64,000 nucleotides of DNA. Source: Colius striatus (Eukaryota; Chordata; Aves; Coliiformes; Coliidae). Below, piece after piece: positions 13,901-24,925 of the stretch (position 1 is its first letter; each line of letters starts with the position of its first letter). Position numbers and translations under genes: made by a program. The notes under the pieces were generated by a model. It searched no databases and was not told the origin of the DNA. It saw only the letters and a list, made by a program, of their open reading frames with translations. The stretch lies in assembly GCF_028858725.1 (NCBI RefSeq), contig NC_084776.1, positions 3,720,001 through 3,784,000 of the forward strand, given 5' to 3'.

Positions 13901-16900
13901 TGGATAACTAACAGCAAAAAGAAGGCAGACACAAAATTATTGATCCAAGTGACATATAAATGGGGTCAGATCAAAGATCAGCTTCCCTAGTTTCTAGTCA
14001 CTCACATAAGTGTTTAGAACATACATGCCACAGTTCCTGCCTAGACAGCATGCTCCTTCACACCAGCCTGCTGCCTCTGGTGTATGTTTTGCAAGTGACC
14101 AAACCTCTCACAGGAATAAGGAACAGCCGTGATCAGGTACAGGCAGGAGCTCAGCGCTTCCTCCTGGGGCCTGGAGTGATGTGAGCGTGGCACAGGAGTC
14201 TAATTCTATCTGACTAACCTAATTGGTGAGCTACAGCATGGAAGTCAGGAGAAGCAGTTCTGTGTACCAGTACTATTCTTACTTGCATTTAATAGAAAAT
14301 TATTGCCCCTGCTTCATTTTTTTTTAGAAGGAACTTACATGCCTCATTGCAGAAAAGATTCATCTGGCTATTTGAAGCCATGAGATAGGCACATAAAACC
14401 ATTCAGGGTTGTGGCTTTCATCTCCAAGTTCTTATTGATTTCAGTGGGCTTTTGATCAGATTCTGAAGAGCAAAAGATTAGCAGCCCTGGTCATACCAAA
14501 GGTCATTTTGGTGTGGGATGCTCCCTGTGGCTATGGCCAATAGCAGAAGCCTTGGAAAAGGGTAAATATGTGCAAAATATAGAGATAAATAAAGAGATTC
14601 TTCCCCTAAATGTTTCCTCATACAAACCACAGCACAAACAATTTCTAAAGAGTCCAAGACTTTATGAAACACCAAATTTTTTAGCACTGGGGTAAAAAGC
14701 CACATGATATTGCTTTTACTTACTATAATGACTCACCTCTGTAAAACACTTGTGCCCTTTGAATTGATGACCCTGAGATTAAACTCTCAAGTTGACTTTG
14801 CTTAATATCACTGTGTATCTTACTCAGCTTAGTCTTTGAGTTTTAGCTCAACTGAGCAAGCCTCAGTAAGATCTTTAACAGCTTCAACCTTCATACAGCA
14901 GGCTGGAAATCTATTCCTCTGAATTCTTTCCGTTTTCTGGCTTCCATTCATCAATATGTGAATGCTTTCAGAAAGTCAGGAATTTCCATAAAAGCTGTTG
15001 GATATCAGTTGCCCACACTGTCCATCATTGCCTGGCTCTTTGCTTGGAATTGTCCAGCCAATTTGTGACTAAACATCATGTCCTTCAATAAAAACAGAGA
15101 TGATTAAGGGAAGCAAAAGTGCCATCTCTGGGCATCATTGAAGGAATTTGCAGCTCAGAGTCATGTCATTGCAGTAGTGGGTGATTTGTGGGCCACCAAT
15201 TTAGGAACAATTTCCACTGTGAATCCACTTGTCTGCTGGGTTAACTTCACAAAAGCAAAGCAGAGCAAAGCAAAGCACTGCTCTCACAGCATCCAGGGGG
15301 TTGTGGCAGTTTGAACGAGACACGAGTTTATGCGTGACTGAGCAGTCATGCAGGGCAGCTGTTCATGGTTTAATTCTTATTTATAAATACTGAATGCTTG
15401 ATACTGACTCAAATTCATTACATTAAATCCCTTTGGACTGCATTGTTGTTCCATTATAGATCTGGTTATCGCTGAAGGGTCATAAAGTGCAACACTCAGT
15501 GTTATTAAAGTGCGTATTTGAAATGGCTCCATCACACCAGAACCATATTTGTATGTAAGAAGCAGCATCTTCCTTCTGTGAAACTATTTTCTGTTGATGG
15601 TCCTTTTTAGAAATACTTATTTTGCAGGAATATTTGCAATCATATTTTCTGTAATTATGTCTTTATTCCTGGAACTATCTACTGGAATTTTGTGTCTTTC
15701 TGAATGTTATGTCTCAGTTCCCTTTTTACTTTTTCTTTTATTGTTACTTTATTGATTGTTTCAGGCAATGATCAGTTACAAAACGACTCTTCCAACCAGA
15801 AAATATCGAAACCAATCTTAACAGCTTTATAGAGTAAGATTGGCAACAGCCTGTGCCTATGAGTTGTGCCCTACAGTGGTGTGTTGCTCTGATATATGAT
15901 GATGCTGAATTGTTTTTTATGGTGATTTACCATTGAAACCTTATTATACTATGAGCTTGAAGTCTCTATTTAGAAAAGAGCATGTCAGCAATAAAAGCAA
16001 TGACTTTGACCGAGGAGGAAGACTGTCACCTGATTAGAGCTTTATAAAGAAGCTTTAATGGCAGAGCTTTAAAAAAATGGATAAGATCAGAAGCCAAGAC
16101 ATGAGATAACTAAACATCAGGAAAAAGGAAAGCAGAATGACATATAAGCTCACAGTGAATGAAAGAAAATTAAGATCAGAGGAGTCTTATCAATGTTTTG
16201 TTAGTTTTCCTCCTGACTGTCTTCCAGGCAGTGCATAACTGAAGCATGTACTTACATAGGTGTTTAACTGCTTTTATAACAAAGCATGTACTTCCCAGAT
16301 CTAGCTTTTGGGGAGGCCAACACAGATAAGCACTGGTGGTTACTCTTGAAGACAGATTTTAGAAGCTCCCCTATGAATTTACTGAAACTACATTATTTTC
16401 AGGTTTTGAAAATCAATGCTTAACTGTAAATTATTTACAAGATGTAATTATCAGGACTGGACATAAAGTGAAATGGAATTATACCACTATGAAAAATAAC
16501 ACTGCAATAGATAAAGGTGTCTCTTGTACAGAGAAAAGTAAACTTTCCAGATAACTAAGGCCCTTATTGGATTTTTTGCTCTTGCTGTTGTAATTTCAAC
16601 ACCAACTTAATGGATTTTCTAGGTTGTAAAAGAGAGACAGGGGTGAAATTAGTGTTTTGCCCATAACTCAGCTGCAACCAGAGATGGCTGAACTGGAGGA
16701 GTTTCATACTTAGCTGGCTACCTGGATATACAAGTTCACTTAAAATTGAAACTGGCATTGTCAGGGTCACAGCAGTGTTGATGTGTCACAGCTCAAACTG
16801 GATATGAGTTCAGGAAGACAGCCATGGATAGAAAGTATTAATAAGTCACACTGAGGCAGCAGTGGAAAAGCAAGCTCTGAAGAAGCCACACTTGTTTTTT

Positions 16901-19900
16901 TCCAAAGGCCATAAATAACACTTGGAGTGCACTGGATTGTAATGACTTGCAAGAACCTATTTTCCTATAGCAGAAAACATCCTGGTGATATGATTGTCAA
17001 AGCATCTCCAAGAATACTCTGCCATTGATTCACCGGCTGTTGGATAAAAGACAGGATTGGATTTCAGACTATCCTAGTGCTTATTTAAGTCAATTTCACA
17101 TTACTTTTTCATCATGTTTTCATATTTCATGTCATATCAAACCATTTACTTTAGAAGGTGACAAATGGCACTTCCTCTCCTGCGTTTTTTCTTTGTTTTG
17201 CAGGATCCTAAATATTTCAAGTCACAGAAAACTGGGAGAGGCCAACTAAAAGAAGGCTGGAGAGAGACCCATCAGCCAATTATGTGTTCTTACAAACTTG
17301 TGACTGTGAAATTTGAAGTCTGGGGACTTCAGACCAGAGTAGAGCAATTTGTACACAAGGTCAGTGAAACAGGAGCTGCTTCTTATCCTTCACATAAGCA
17401 GAACTTGAGTACCACCCTGCAGAAGAATGTAACTCTGGCTGTGTAGAAGATAGGGAGCTCAGCCGAATCTGCTTTCAGATCTCTCTCAAGGTCTAAGACA
17501 TCTGGAGCAGGGCCAAAGAGTTTATCTCTGGATATAAACTTGACAAAGCCTGGAACCACCTGACAAAGCACATAGCAGTGATGTGCAGAATTTCTTACAG
17601 GTAGTGGCAAAGTTTTCCAGTCACTCGATTAAACAAATAATTAATGACCGGTGTCACAGCCAAATGATCTTTTTCAGACTGTTGTCCTTCCACATGTTTA
17701 AAAACTGACAAAGAAAAAGAAGGGTTCCAGAACATCTCATTTCCCAAAGGTTAATGGACTCTGTTTATGTTTCCAAATGGTTTCCCCTGTTAGTCACAGC
17801 CGTGCCAGTGTGATCCACGTCAGGTGAGAGGTTGGGCTACAAGACCTTCCCAGCCAGTATGGCTGACTCTCTGGGGCACATCTTTTTAGACACAAAACTG
17901 TCAGAATATTTTTCACTTCCAAAGGTATTGAAAGACAACGGTGTTACTTTTCTGAAGTGTTTGTTGCCACAGAGGTATTGAACCTTTTCCTTGTTTGCAG
18001 GTGGTCAGAGACATCCTGTTGATCGGTCACCGGCAGGCTTTTGCCTGGGTTGATGAGTGGTATGGTAAGTATTCTCCACATTTAGCCACTTAAGAGGGCT
18101 GATACAAAGCTTATGATAATTAATGACAGATTTCCATTCACTTTCATGGATCACCAGATCCTAGAATAAGTTGTTCATGAAAGAGATGGGATTATGTTCA
18201 GTTTCTCTGGAGCATGCAGTTACAGCAGGTTCTCTGTAACAAGGGTGGGCTGTATTTTAGGTAGCATTAGGCAGCATAGCAGGATGCCTCTACATCCCAT
18301 GTGTATATGCATCAGTCCCATCACTCTGCATTGTAGACAGACAGAAGCTGCCCCTGTCAAGAGTCATCGATACAGATTGCCACATGCAAAGTCTGAATAA
18401 AGCTTCTTACTAAGACTGCATTAACATGCAGTCATTTCCATGCTGCAAACCTCTGAGGCCTCTGATCCAACAGAGTTTCAGCTTTTTAAGAAAGTTTTAA
18501 GCTGTTAATATGCATTGCAATAAAGAAAAGATGGAGCTCCAATGTTCCTTCTGAAAAATGAATGCAAACCTAGAGCCTACTGGGTCTGATTCAACAGCAG
18601 CTGCCTGCAGAAACTGTTCTGAATCTGTGAACCAGCTGTAGGAATGGGCCCTTTCAGCAGTGCAGAGCCATCTGAATAACAAAACAGCCAATTACATTGT
18701 ACAAAATAAGCTCACAGGGTTTGTGCTTTTTACATGCATCTTCAGTAAGATGTATCTGTAATCCAGGGAGGTGGTCGAGTCACCGTCCCTAGAGGTATTC
18801 AAAAGACACGCAGATGGGTTGCTGAGGGACGTGGTGTTTGGTTTAGTGATGGGCTTGGCAGTGGGAGGTTAGTGGTTGGACTCAATGATCTTAAAGATCT
18901 TTTCCAACTGTAATGGTTCTATGATTCTATGAATCACAGATAGTGGTAGAACAGTTTTGAAGACATTCCTGTAACACAGGAATTTGGGAATATATCTAGA
19001 ATGTTTATTTAGCCCCTTGTTAAGGAACCACTGTTTGGGGCATTCCACAAGAATTTCACGTGGCAAAACTCAGCAACATTCTGCATTGCTTAGAAGCAGT
19101 CAATTAGCCCAGCTGGTGCAAACACACATCTCCAGTGACACTAGAATCTAACAACAAATTCATTGTGGTTATTTTTTCTTTTAAATAGAGAAGAATTTGC
19201 TTTTGAAGTCACAGTGGTGTTGTAAATGTGATGCTGCATGAAAATCTTGTGCTGTAATGATCAGAAAAATACTGAAATCAACTAAAAATATCTTCTCTTT
19301 TGGGATAGCCATAAACTAGTAAGAGATTTTTATATCCAGTGAGAAAGAGTTCTTAAGAGTTCTTTTTTTACTTGGAATATAGTGATCCATTATTTTCCCT
19401 GTACAAAATCAGGAAAACTGATGACTTCAAAGAAAGAAACCTGACTTCTTGTAAAAACTGAGCCCAGAAATATTTCCCAAAAGTACTCAAAATATCTATT
19501 AAAGCAAAACTTAAAGAAATGTTACTGGGAAGCAAAAAGTCACCTGCACTTGAGCAGAGTTACTAGTAATGACAAGTGAGTAGTCACAAAGTTAAACGTA
19601 AGGAATAGTTTAGCCCAAAAACATTTAACCACAGATTTTTCCCACTTAACTCTGAATGCATCCTGTCAGAAATCCTGTTTCCACAAATGAAATATTGTGG
19701 TGCACAAATACCTTCTGGATTTATATTGTCACAGTGAGTCTAACACAGTGGATGTTAAGAAATGAATTGTCAGGCTAAGCACAAACCCTAAGAAACCTGA
19801 GTTGACTGAAATAGATGTGAATAAAGGGGAAGTGTCTAGCAAGATTCTGTTAAAAAAATCAAGTACAGGAAGTTAGTTGAGGCAACTCTGCTGTGTGCAG

Positions 19901-22900
19901 CCCTTACCCCATGGCACGGTTCTCACGTGGAACAGTTGGTGAGACTTGCTGACTAGAAACTGTCGCATTATCCAAAATGAGTGAGACCCAATTTGCATAC
20001 GTCTAGTTCAGTTTAATACATATAAGGTGTAAAGCTCTCATGGTACTGCTCTGGACATGTTTCTGTGTGTAGGGAGAGTTTTTCCAAACTACAGTTTTTA
20101 AAGTATCTGTGTGCTTTCAAGGTGTCTGTTGCCATCTTTTAAAGTAAAAGTTTGAGAAAGACTTGGAGATGATATTAGTCAGCTAAACTGAATTAACTGT
20201 TCAGTGTAATGAAATGAATTGTTAAACAGCATGTTATGTTACGTGTGTCACTGACTGATTACTGATGCTGATACTGTAAGTATGAATCTGTCTTGTCATA
20301 AACTTACTAAACTGTATTTCACTGAAGAAAATCTCTTTTCATGGTGTTATTTACTAATAAAGAGCATGTTCTCTGCTTGGCAAAATGCATCCTTAGCATG
20401 TTACTGACATGGCTTATGAGCTTGGTTTTGCTCCAGCTAACAGTAAAAGACTAAGAGTATGAGTTACTGGTATTCCATGTTTCCTTTCAATCAGAATTTG
20501 AGACTGCATTTCATTTTCAGTGATGAAGCAGTGTATTGTGGTACTAATGTCACAGCTAAAGTTTTATCTGCCCTTAAAAGCTGTCTCATAAAATGCAGCA
20601 AGAGCTTCATATCACCTAACAAGGAGTGATGTGACAGGAGAATTTGTAGATCCAAGTGACACATAGTAAACTTGAGTGTACATTACCAAAAGGGATACAC
20701 TGCTAATAAAATACTATTTCATTTTTATGAGTAAAAAGTTGATGGCTGTTTTCATGAACCTCTGAAGTTAACAAACCACTGTAAAGAACAGACTGAAATC
20801 CTGACAGTCTCTGTATTAACTTATACCTTACTCTCAAGTAGATCTGTTGTGAAAGCATGGGAATACTCAGAAGAATGAGGTCACAAATCAATGAATTTGA
20901 TTATTTATGTTTTTATGGCAAATGTGATTTATGGCAAATGTTTTTACAAGCTGCAATGAGTGCCTGGAGTTACATAGCAAGCACCTAAGATTCTGCAGTA
21001 GTATGACACCACCAGGCACGCCTAGACAATGAGAAATGATCCTACCATAGAATCAGCCTATTTGTAGACTATTTCTAATTGCTATAATTCATTAACTTGC
21101 CCGAGGCTACAAAATTGTGACTGTATTCACTATTAAATCACTTACCAGTATGATTAAGTGTGTTAGTTGCTGGAATCTAAGCTGATGTGTGCTCTACCAG
21201 TAAGAACGTTTGTTGGTTCTGAGAGGTACTATGCAAAGATAACATAAAATCTTTTTGAAAGTGCCTGGAAAGGTAAGTAAATATTTATAACATTTCTGTA
21301 TCTATCCTTTATTCCAAAGGATCTTCTAAAGTCTTTTTAGAAGATCTTGGCCTTTGCCAAGGCCTGCACTTCAATACTTTTTGCCTACCTTATGTTACAC
21401 AGATACTCCTAAACAATTTCCACTCCTTCCTGTTCTCTGACTCCCTTTGACTTAACCTTCTTACACCTTCCTTGGCTGATACAAACTACCTTTATGAGTC
21501 CATTTTCATAAAGCTAGTTGCTCCATGCTTTTATTTTTTAAATCCTTTTTTTGGCTTCTGCTAAAAGCCTGTTCCTAGAACCTTCTCCTTAGAAACAAAT
21601 TAAGTTTGCACTGAATCAATGGAAAATGCCAACAATCTTGAACTTTTTACAGATATGACTATGGATGATGTTCGAGAATACGAGAAAAATATGCATGAAA
21701 AAACCAACATTAAAGTTTGCAACCAACATTCATCTGCTGTGGATGAAATAGAGAACCATGACAAAGCAAGAGTATGTCGATTTTTAAAACATATTGCCCA
21801 TCCTAGGCTAATACACCTGCACAGATCAGAGAAGAGCAACCAACTGATCTTACTGGCCAGTCAGTGGAATTCTGGGGAGCTTTTGCTTCAGTAGGAACAG
21901 AATCTTCCTCCATGAAGTGCAGTCTTTCCTTTGCATTTGCAAAGTGCCACTGGTGTAAGAAAGGGTAGGGCTGGGCTCACACACAACTCCCTGTCTTCCA
22001 GGAAAACACAATTCTCAAATTTCAGCTAAATGCAGAGGAGGAAGTTAAATTGGAGTTTTACTTTCTATTACTTGAATAGTTAAAAAATGCAGGAGTTCAG
22101 AGGGCTTCAGTCAAAAAGCCAGGAACATGGGGAGTGGAAAACTTCAGTGGGACTGATAAAATGCTTTTCTTCACCAGCAAAATGGCTAATGAACTATTCA
22201 TGATTTCCAACTAATTTTAATGTTGTTATTGATGAGATACCAAAAAGGTGAGAAGTATTTTCCTAAGTGTGGAACAGCAGTTTGTGGAGAAAGGCTGGGT
22301 AGGGTCTTGGATTCAGATTTGGGAAATTTCATAAAGAATTTAAGTTTCTAATTTGGACACCTCAAGTAGAGGCCTAAAATTAGAAACTACTATCTGCAAA
22401 TAGAAAAGATGCAGTGATACTTGCTTCTGAAATGTTATTATTCCTTCATTTCTACTACTGTGCTATGGTACTCAGTGGTGGTTTTACTCATGTAATGAAT
22501 GTGGGGCAAGGCCTGAACGACTTGAAGTCTTTCCTTTGTTATTACTCAGTGGAAAATGTCACCAGCCTGAGAAGATGTTGTCTAAGTAATAATCTGGAAG
22601 ATAACGATTGTGTTTGTAATGCTGCAGCTCTGTTAACATCAAGGTTACTCCTTAGCTGAGCAGTGCATCGAGAATCGGTTTTGACTTTGGCTCTACACTT
22701 GAGGATTTGGCTTTGAATGAAGTCTGCCATCCCTGGCTCTCACATGGAAAAACTGCCACAGAGATCAGAGAGAATTTGTCATGAATGAAAAAAAGAGTCT
22801 GAACCTTCTTAGCTCAGGGCATGGACTTTGTTTTCTTGAGTGTCTGTCAGAACAGAAGGGAATTTAAAGCAAGTACAAGCTAAAAAGCACAAGTCAGCTG

Positions 22901-24925
22901 AAGGGACAGTAAGTATTTCATGTCTGAAGTTAAAATGATCAGTCCTGGAGGCAGCCACTTAGCAATACCAGTCTTCATTAAATGGCCAGTAAACTGAGAA
23001 ATCTTCCTGTCCTCTTTCACTTTCATTTATGCAAGAAAAGCTTTTCTTTCACGTTTCACAGAAGTCTTCAGTGGAAAGCAGCCGAAATGAATGCAGAGGC
23101 TCCCTTTGATGGAAGGGCCCTTTTAAACCCTTTGAGTTGAGAAACACTACACACTCTGTTACAGGGTGTGAAACAAAATGTAGATCAGCAAAACAGGTTT
23201 AAATCAATCTCCAGCACAAGCAGTACCTGCTTGAGGAAAATCTGTTTATTTCCACCACTTACCTCAGATTTGAAACCAGCTTAGTCCTCACTCCTAACTG
23301 GCACTGGTGGCTGAAAAGATCCCTGGGATGTGGTCTGCAGGGAAGAGAGAAGGCAGCTGGCAACATGCATGCTTCTGTATATTTAATATGATGTTGTAAT
23401 ACAACATAAAGCTGCTTCTACCTAACATTTGCAGCCAAGGCTGCAGATGCATGCAGCTTGGGTCATATTAAAGAGCATCGATGTACCAAGAATGTAGGAT
23501 TTTGTCATACATATGGTAAGCACCATTGCCAGTCCCATCCCTCAGGCACCCAAATGTGCCAGGATTTTAAATTGATTCAAAATCTGGTGGGCTTATCTCT
23601 GGTTGTTTTGAGCTTTTGGAGCTCAAAGGATCTATAAAATGGATGATTGTATTCAAAGTATTAATGAAATACTTCAAATCTACAAATTAAACATGACATC
23701 CAGTAACAACCATAACAGTTCTTTGATCTGGCTCAGTGTGCATCTTGCAGGCAATGCAGACATCGAGTAGCAGGTTTCAGAAGAGTCTCTTTTTTTTTGC
23801 TCAACTTCTCAGTTTGTAGCAGATGTCATTCGTTTGAGATTTTATCAACCAAGTTTTGAATGGCTCAGCTCAGAGCACATCTACGCTGGGGCCGCCCTGC
23901 CCTCTTGTGGGTTTCTCCAGCACTGTGGTACAGTCGTCACCTGCGTGAGAAGATTTGGCTTTCTGAGGACACAATTTTCCATTGCAAAGTGGCTATAACC
24001 TCTCATCTCATTTGGCCTCTGTTTTGCAGGGAACTAAGCGGTGGATCTTTCAGTTGGCCATAAATGTTTAGGGCCAGATTCCTGGTGGGAAATTTGGAAA
24101 GGATATCGGGGCTTTGTCAAGTCAGAGAGAATTCTTCAGGTTTTATTAGTAGAAAAACAAAACAGCCTCAGTTGTGTGTGTGCAGCTGCAACCAGAAGTC
24201 AGTGGAAGCTGTGCATGGGGGGAGAGAGAATTTTTCATCCCTTGATAATTACAGTAGACAAACAAACCCATGACAGCCCTTTAACTCCTTCATGTTCATA
24301 ATCTACATGAAATAAGCAAACTCCCTCTCAGTTTTAAGTTCTGAAGTCTACTTGCTGACTGTGTATCTAAATGTATTCTTTAATTGCCTGGGAAGTAGCT
24401 TGGTTTCTCCAGCAATTACAAGAGGTAGCAATCTTTATTCAGTTCAGACCAAGGCAGAATAACCATCAGTATGCAATTCATATACTTCTTTACGTTTGTC
24501 TCTTTGTACTCCGATTGATGCTTTACAAGGCATTCATGTGGAGAATCACTTAATGATGTGCATGATAAGCAGTGGTTCCCTGATTTAGTATTTGGATGGA
24601 AATAGTCTGAGTTAATGAAATGATCCTCTGATTCTAATGTGCCTTTATCTTTCTTCCTGTTGAAGACATGACAATGGATGAAGTCCGAGAGTTCGAACGA
24701 GCAACTCAGGAAGCCACCAACAAGAAGATTGGGATTTTCCCACCTGCAATATCTATCTCTAATGTTTCCATGCCTTCTTCAACACGCAGTGCTCCATCTA
24801 GTGCTCCATCAACCCCTCTCTCTACAGATGCTCCTGATTTCCTAACAGTTCCCAAAGACCGGCCTCGGAAAAAGTCTGCTCCAGAAACTCTCACTCTTCC
24901 AGATCCAGCAAAAAAAACCCTTTAA
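7874..24925 (+). CDS. PITPNC1: PITPNC1 (RdgB-beta) phosphatidylinositol transfer protein, 3' part, long isoform
   Basis: Gene-level entry. The coding exons seen are 7874-7969, 17204-17359, 18001-18064, an optional cassette 21653-21771, and the terminal exon 24666-24925. All have AG/GT borders and compatible phases. The gene is partial: the exons for the N-terminal half of the lipid-binding fold were not seen and must lie upstream. The family is cytosolic class IIB PITP, which binds and moves phosphatidylinositol and phosphatidic acid between membranes; this is family knowledge, not visible here. Recognition rests on blocks such as [41 protein letters not shown] and AFAWVDEWY, which follow the mammalian protein almost residue for residue. 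The long isoform ends in a Ser/Pro-rich tail with RSAPSS and RKKSAPE, known 14-3-3 docking serines. Identification is near certain; the exact C-terminus is less so (see findings). Confidence 0.95.
7970..17203. other. PITPNC1: PITPNC1 intron with one CR1 copy
   Basis: A 9.2-kb intron between two phase-0 exons. It holds a CR1 3' fragment at about 12755-13046 and a short duplicated ATGTTAGTACA motif near 12099-12127. Nothing else in it could be supported. Confidence 0.75.
12755..13046 (+). mobile_element. CR1 LINE, 5'-truncated 3' fragment
   Basis: About 290 bp of the CR1 3' end. In order it shows the 'acaaggggtaatgg...aagctggaacacaag' segment, 'cactgtgagggtgaggga'-like sequence, 'ctggcacaggctgcccaggg', 'ttggactagatgatttctaaaggt' and a final 'ttccatcctatgat'. 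There is no ORF and it is non-autonomous. It lies in the sense orientation of PITPNC1. Confidence 0.93.
17204..17359 (+). CDS. PITPNC1: PITPNC1 internal exon, PITP domain core
   Basis: This 156-nt, phase-0 exon encodes 52 residues starting [19 protein letters not shown] and ending [10 protein letters not shown]. The acceptor is TTTTGCAG and the donor is GTCAGT. It contains the conserved PITP strand segment [19 protein letters not shown], which lies near the lipid-pocket lid and membrane-contact face in family structures. The 9.2-kb intron before it is typical of this gene. Confidence 0.97.
18001..18064 (+). CDS. PITPNC1: PITPNC1 internal exon, end of PITP domain
   Basis: This 64-nt exon encodes [20 protein letters not shown] plus Y, then leaves one base (G) for the next codon. 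The donor is GTAAGT. Both downstream choices, at 21653 and at 24666, complete that codon to Asp and continue with Met-Thr-Met-Asp, so this exon is the branch point between the short and long isoforms. Confidence 0.96.
18065..21652. other. PITPNC1: PITPNC1 intron before the cassette exon, with one CR1 copy
   Basis: A 3.6-kb intron. It contains a CR1 3' fragment at about 18761-18933. The remainder is plain AT-rich sequence. Confidence 0.75.
18761..18933 (+). mobile_element. CR1 LINE, short 3' fragment
   Basis: It begins near GGGAGGTGGTCGAGTCACC, continues through 'gggcttggcagtg' and 'ggttggactcaatgatctta', and ends with 'ggttctatgattctatga'. The preserved double tail repeat shows a true CR1 3' terminus. 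Confidence 0.92.
21653..21771 (+). CDS. PITPNC1: PITPNC1 alternative cassette exon (short isoform C-terminus)
   Basis: The exon follows a CTTTTTACAG acceptor and encodes [20 protein letters not shown] and then [20 protein letters not shown]. This closely follows the short human PITPNC1 isoform as I remember it. I place the 3' end at the donor GTATGT (21772). The exon is then 119 nt, not a multiple of three, so splicing to 24666 reads ACA TGA: one Thr and a stop at 24669-24671. The resulting tail has the same length as the human short isoform. Without splicing, the frame runs on to a TAG at 21892-21894, adding 40 residues with no family resemblance. The short form lacks the Ser/Pro 14-3-3 region. 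The first eleven residues closely resemble the start of the terminal exon, suggesting an old exon duplication. Confidence 0.85.
21772..24665. other. PITPNC1: PITPNC1 intron between cassette and terminal exon
   Basis: About 2.9 kb without a recognised element. Open frames near 22414-22659 and 23860-24301 have no similarity I recognise and were not called. I saw no AATAAA soon after 21894, which supports the upstream exon being a cassette rather than an alternative last exon. Confidence 0.6.
24666..24925 (+). CDS. PITPNC1: PITPNC1 terminal coding exon (long isoform C-tail)
   Basis: The acceptor is CTTCCTGTTGAAG. The exon encodes [20 protein letters not shown], then a Ser/Pro-rich disordered tail ending LPDPAKKTL and a TAA at 24923-24925. 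Serine codons at 24788-24790 (in RSAPSS) and 24875-24877 (in RKKSAPE) match the two 14-3-3-binding phosphoserines known in the mammalian protein. The reading frame stops about 17-18 residues before the remembered mammalian end. Past the stop, in another frame, a DKPC-containing remnant is still readable (about 24931-24978). Exon identity is certain; the stop position could be real or the product of a one-base sequence error. Confidence 0.94.

Noticed and set aside
21772-21894. Reading the PITPNC1 cassette exon through to the TAG at 21892 as an alternative last exon
   Set aside because: The extra 40 residues lack family resemblance, a good GTATGT donor is present, no AATAAA follows, and splicing recreates the known short tail length.
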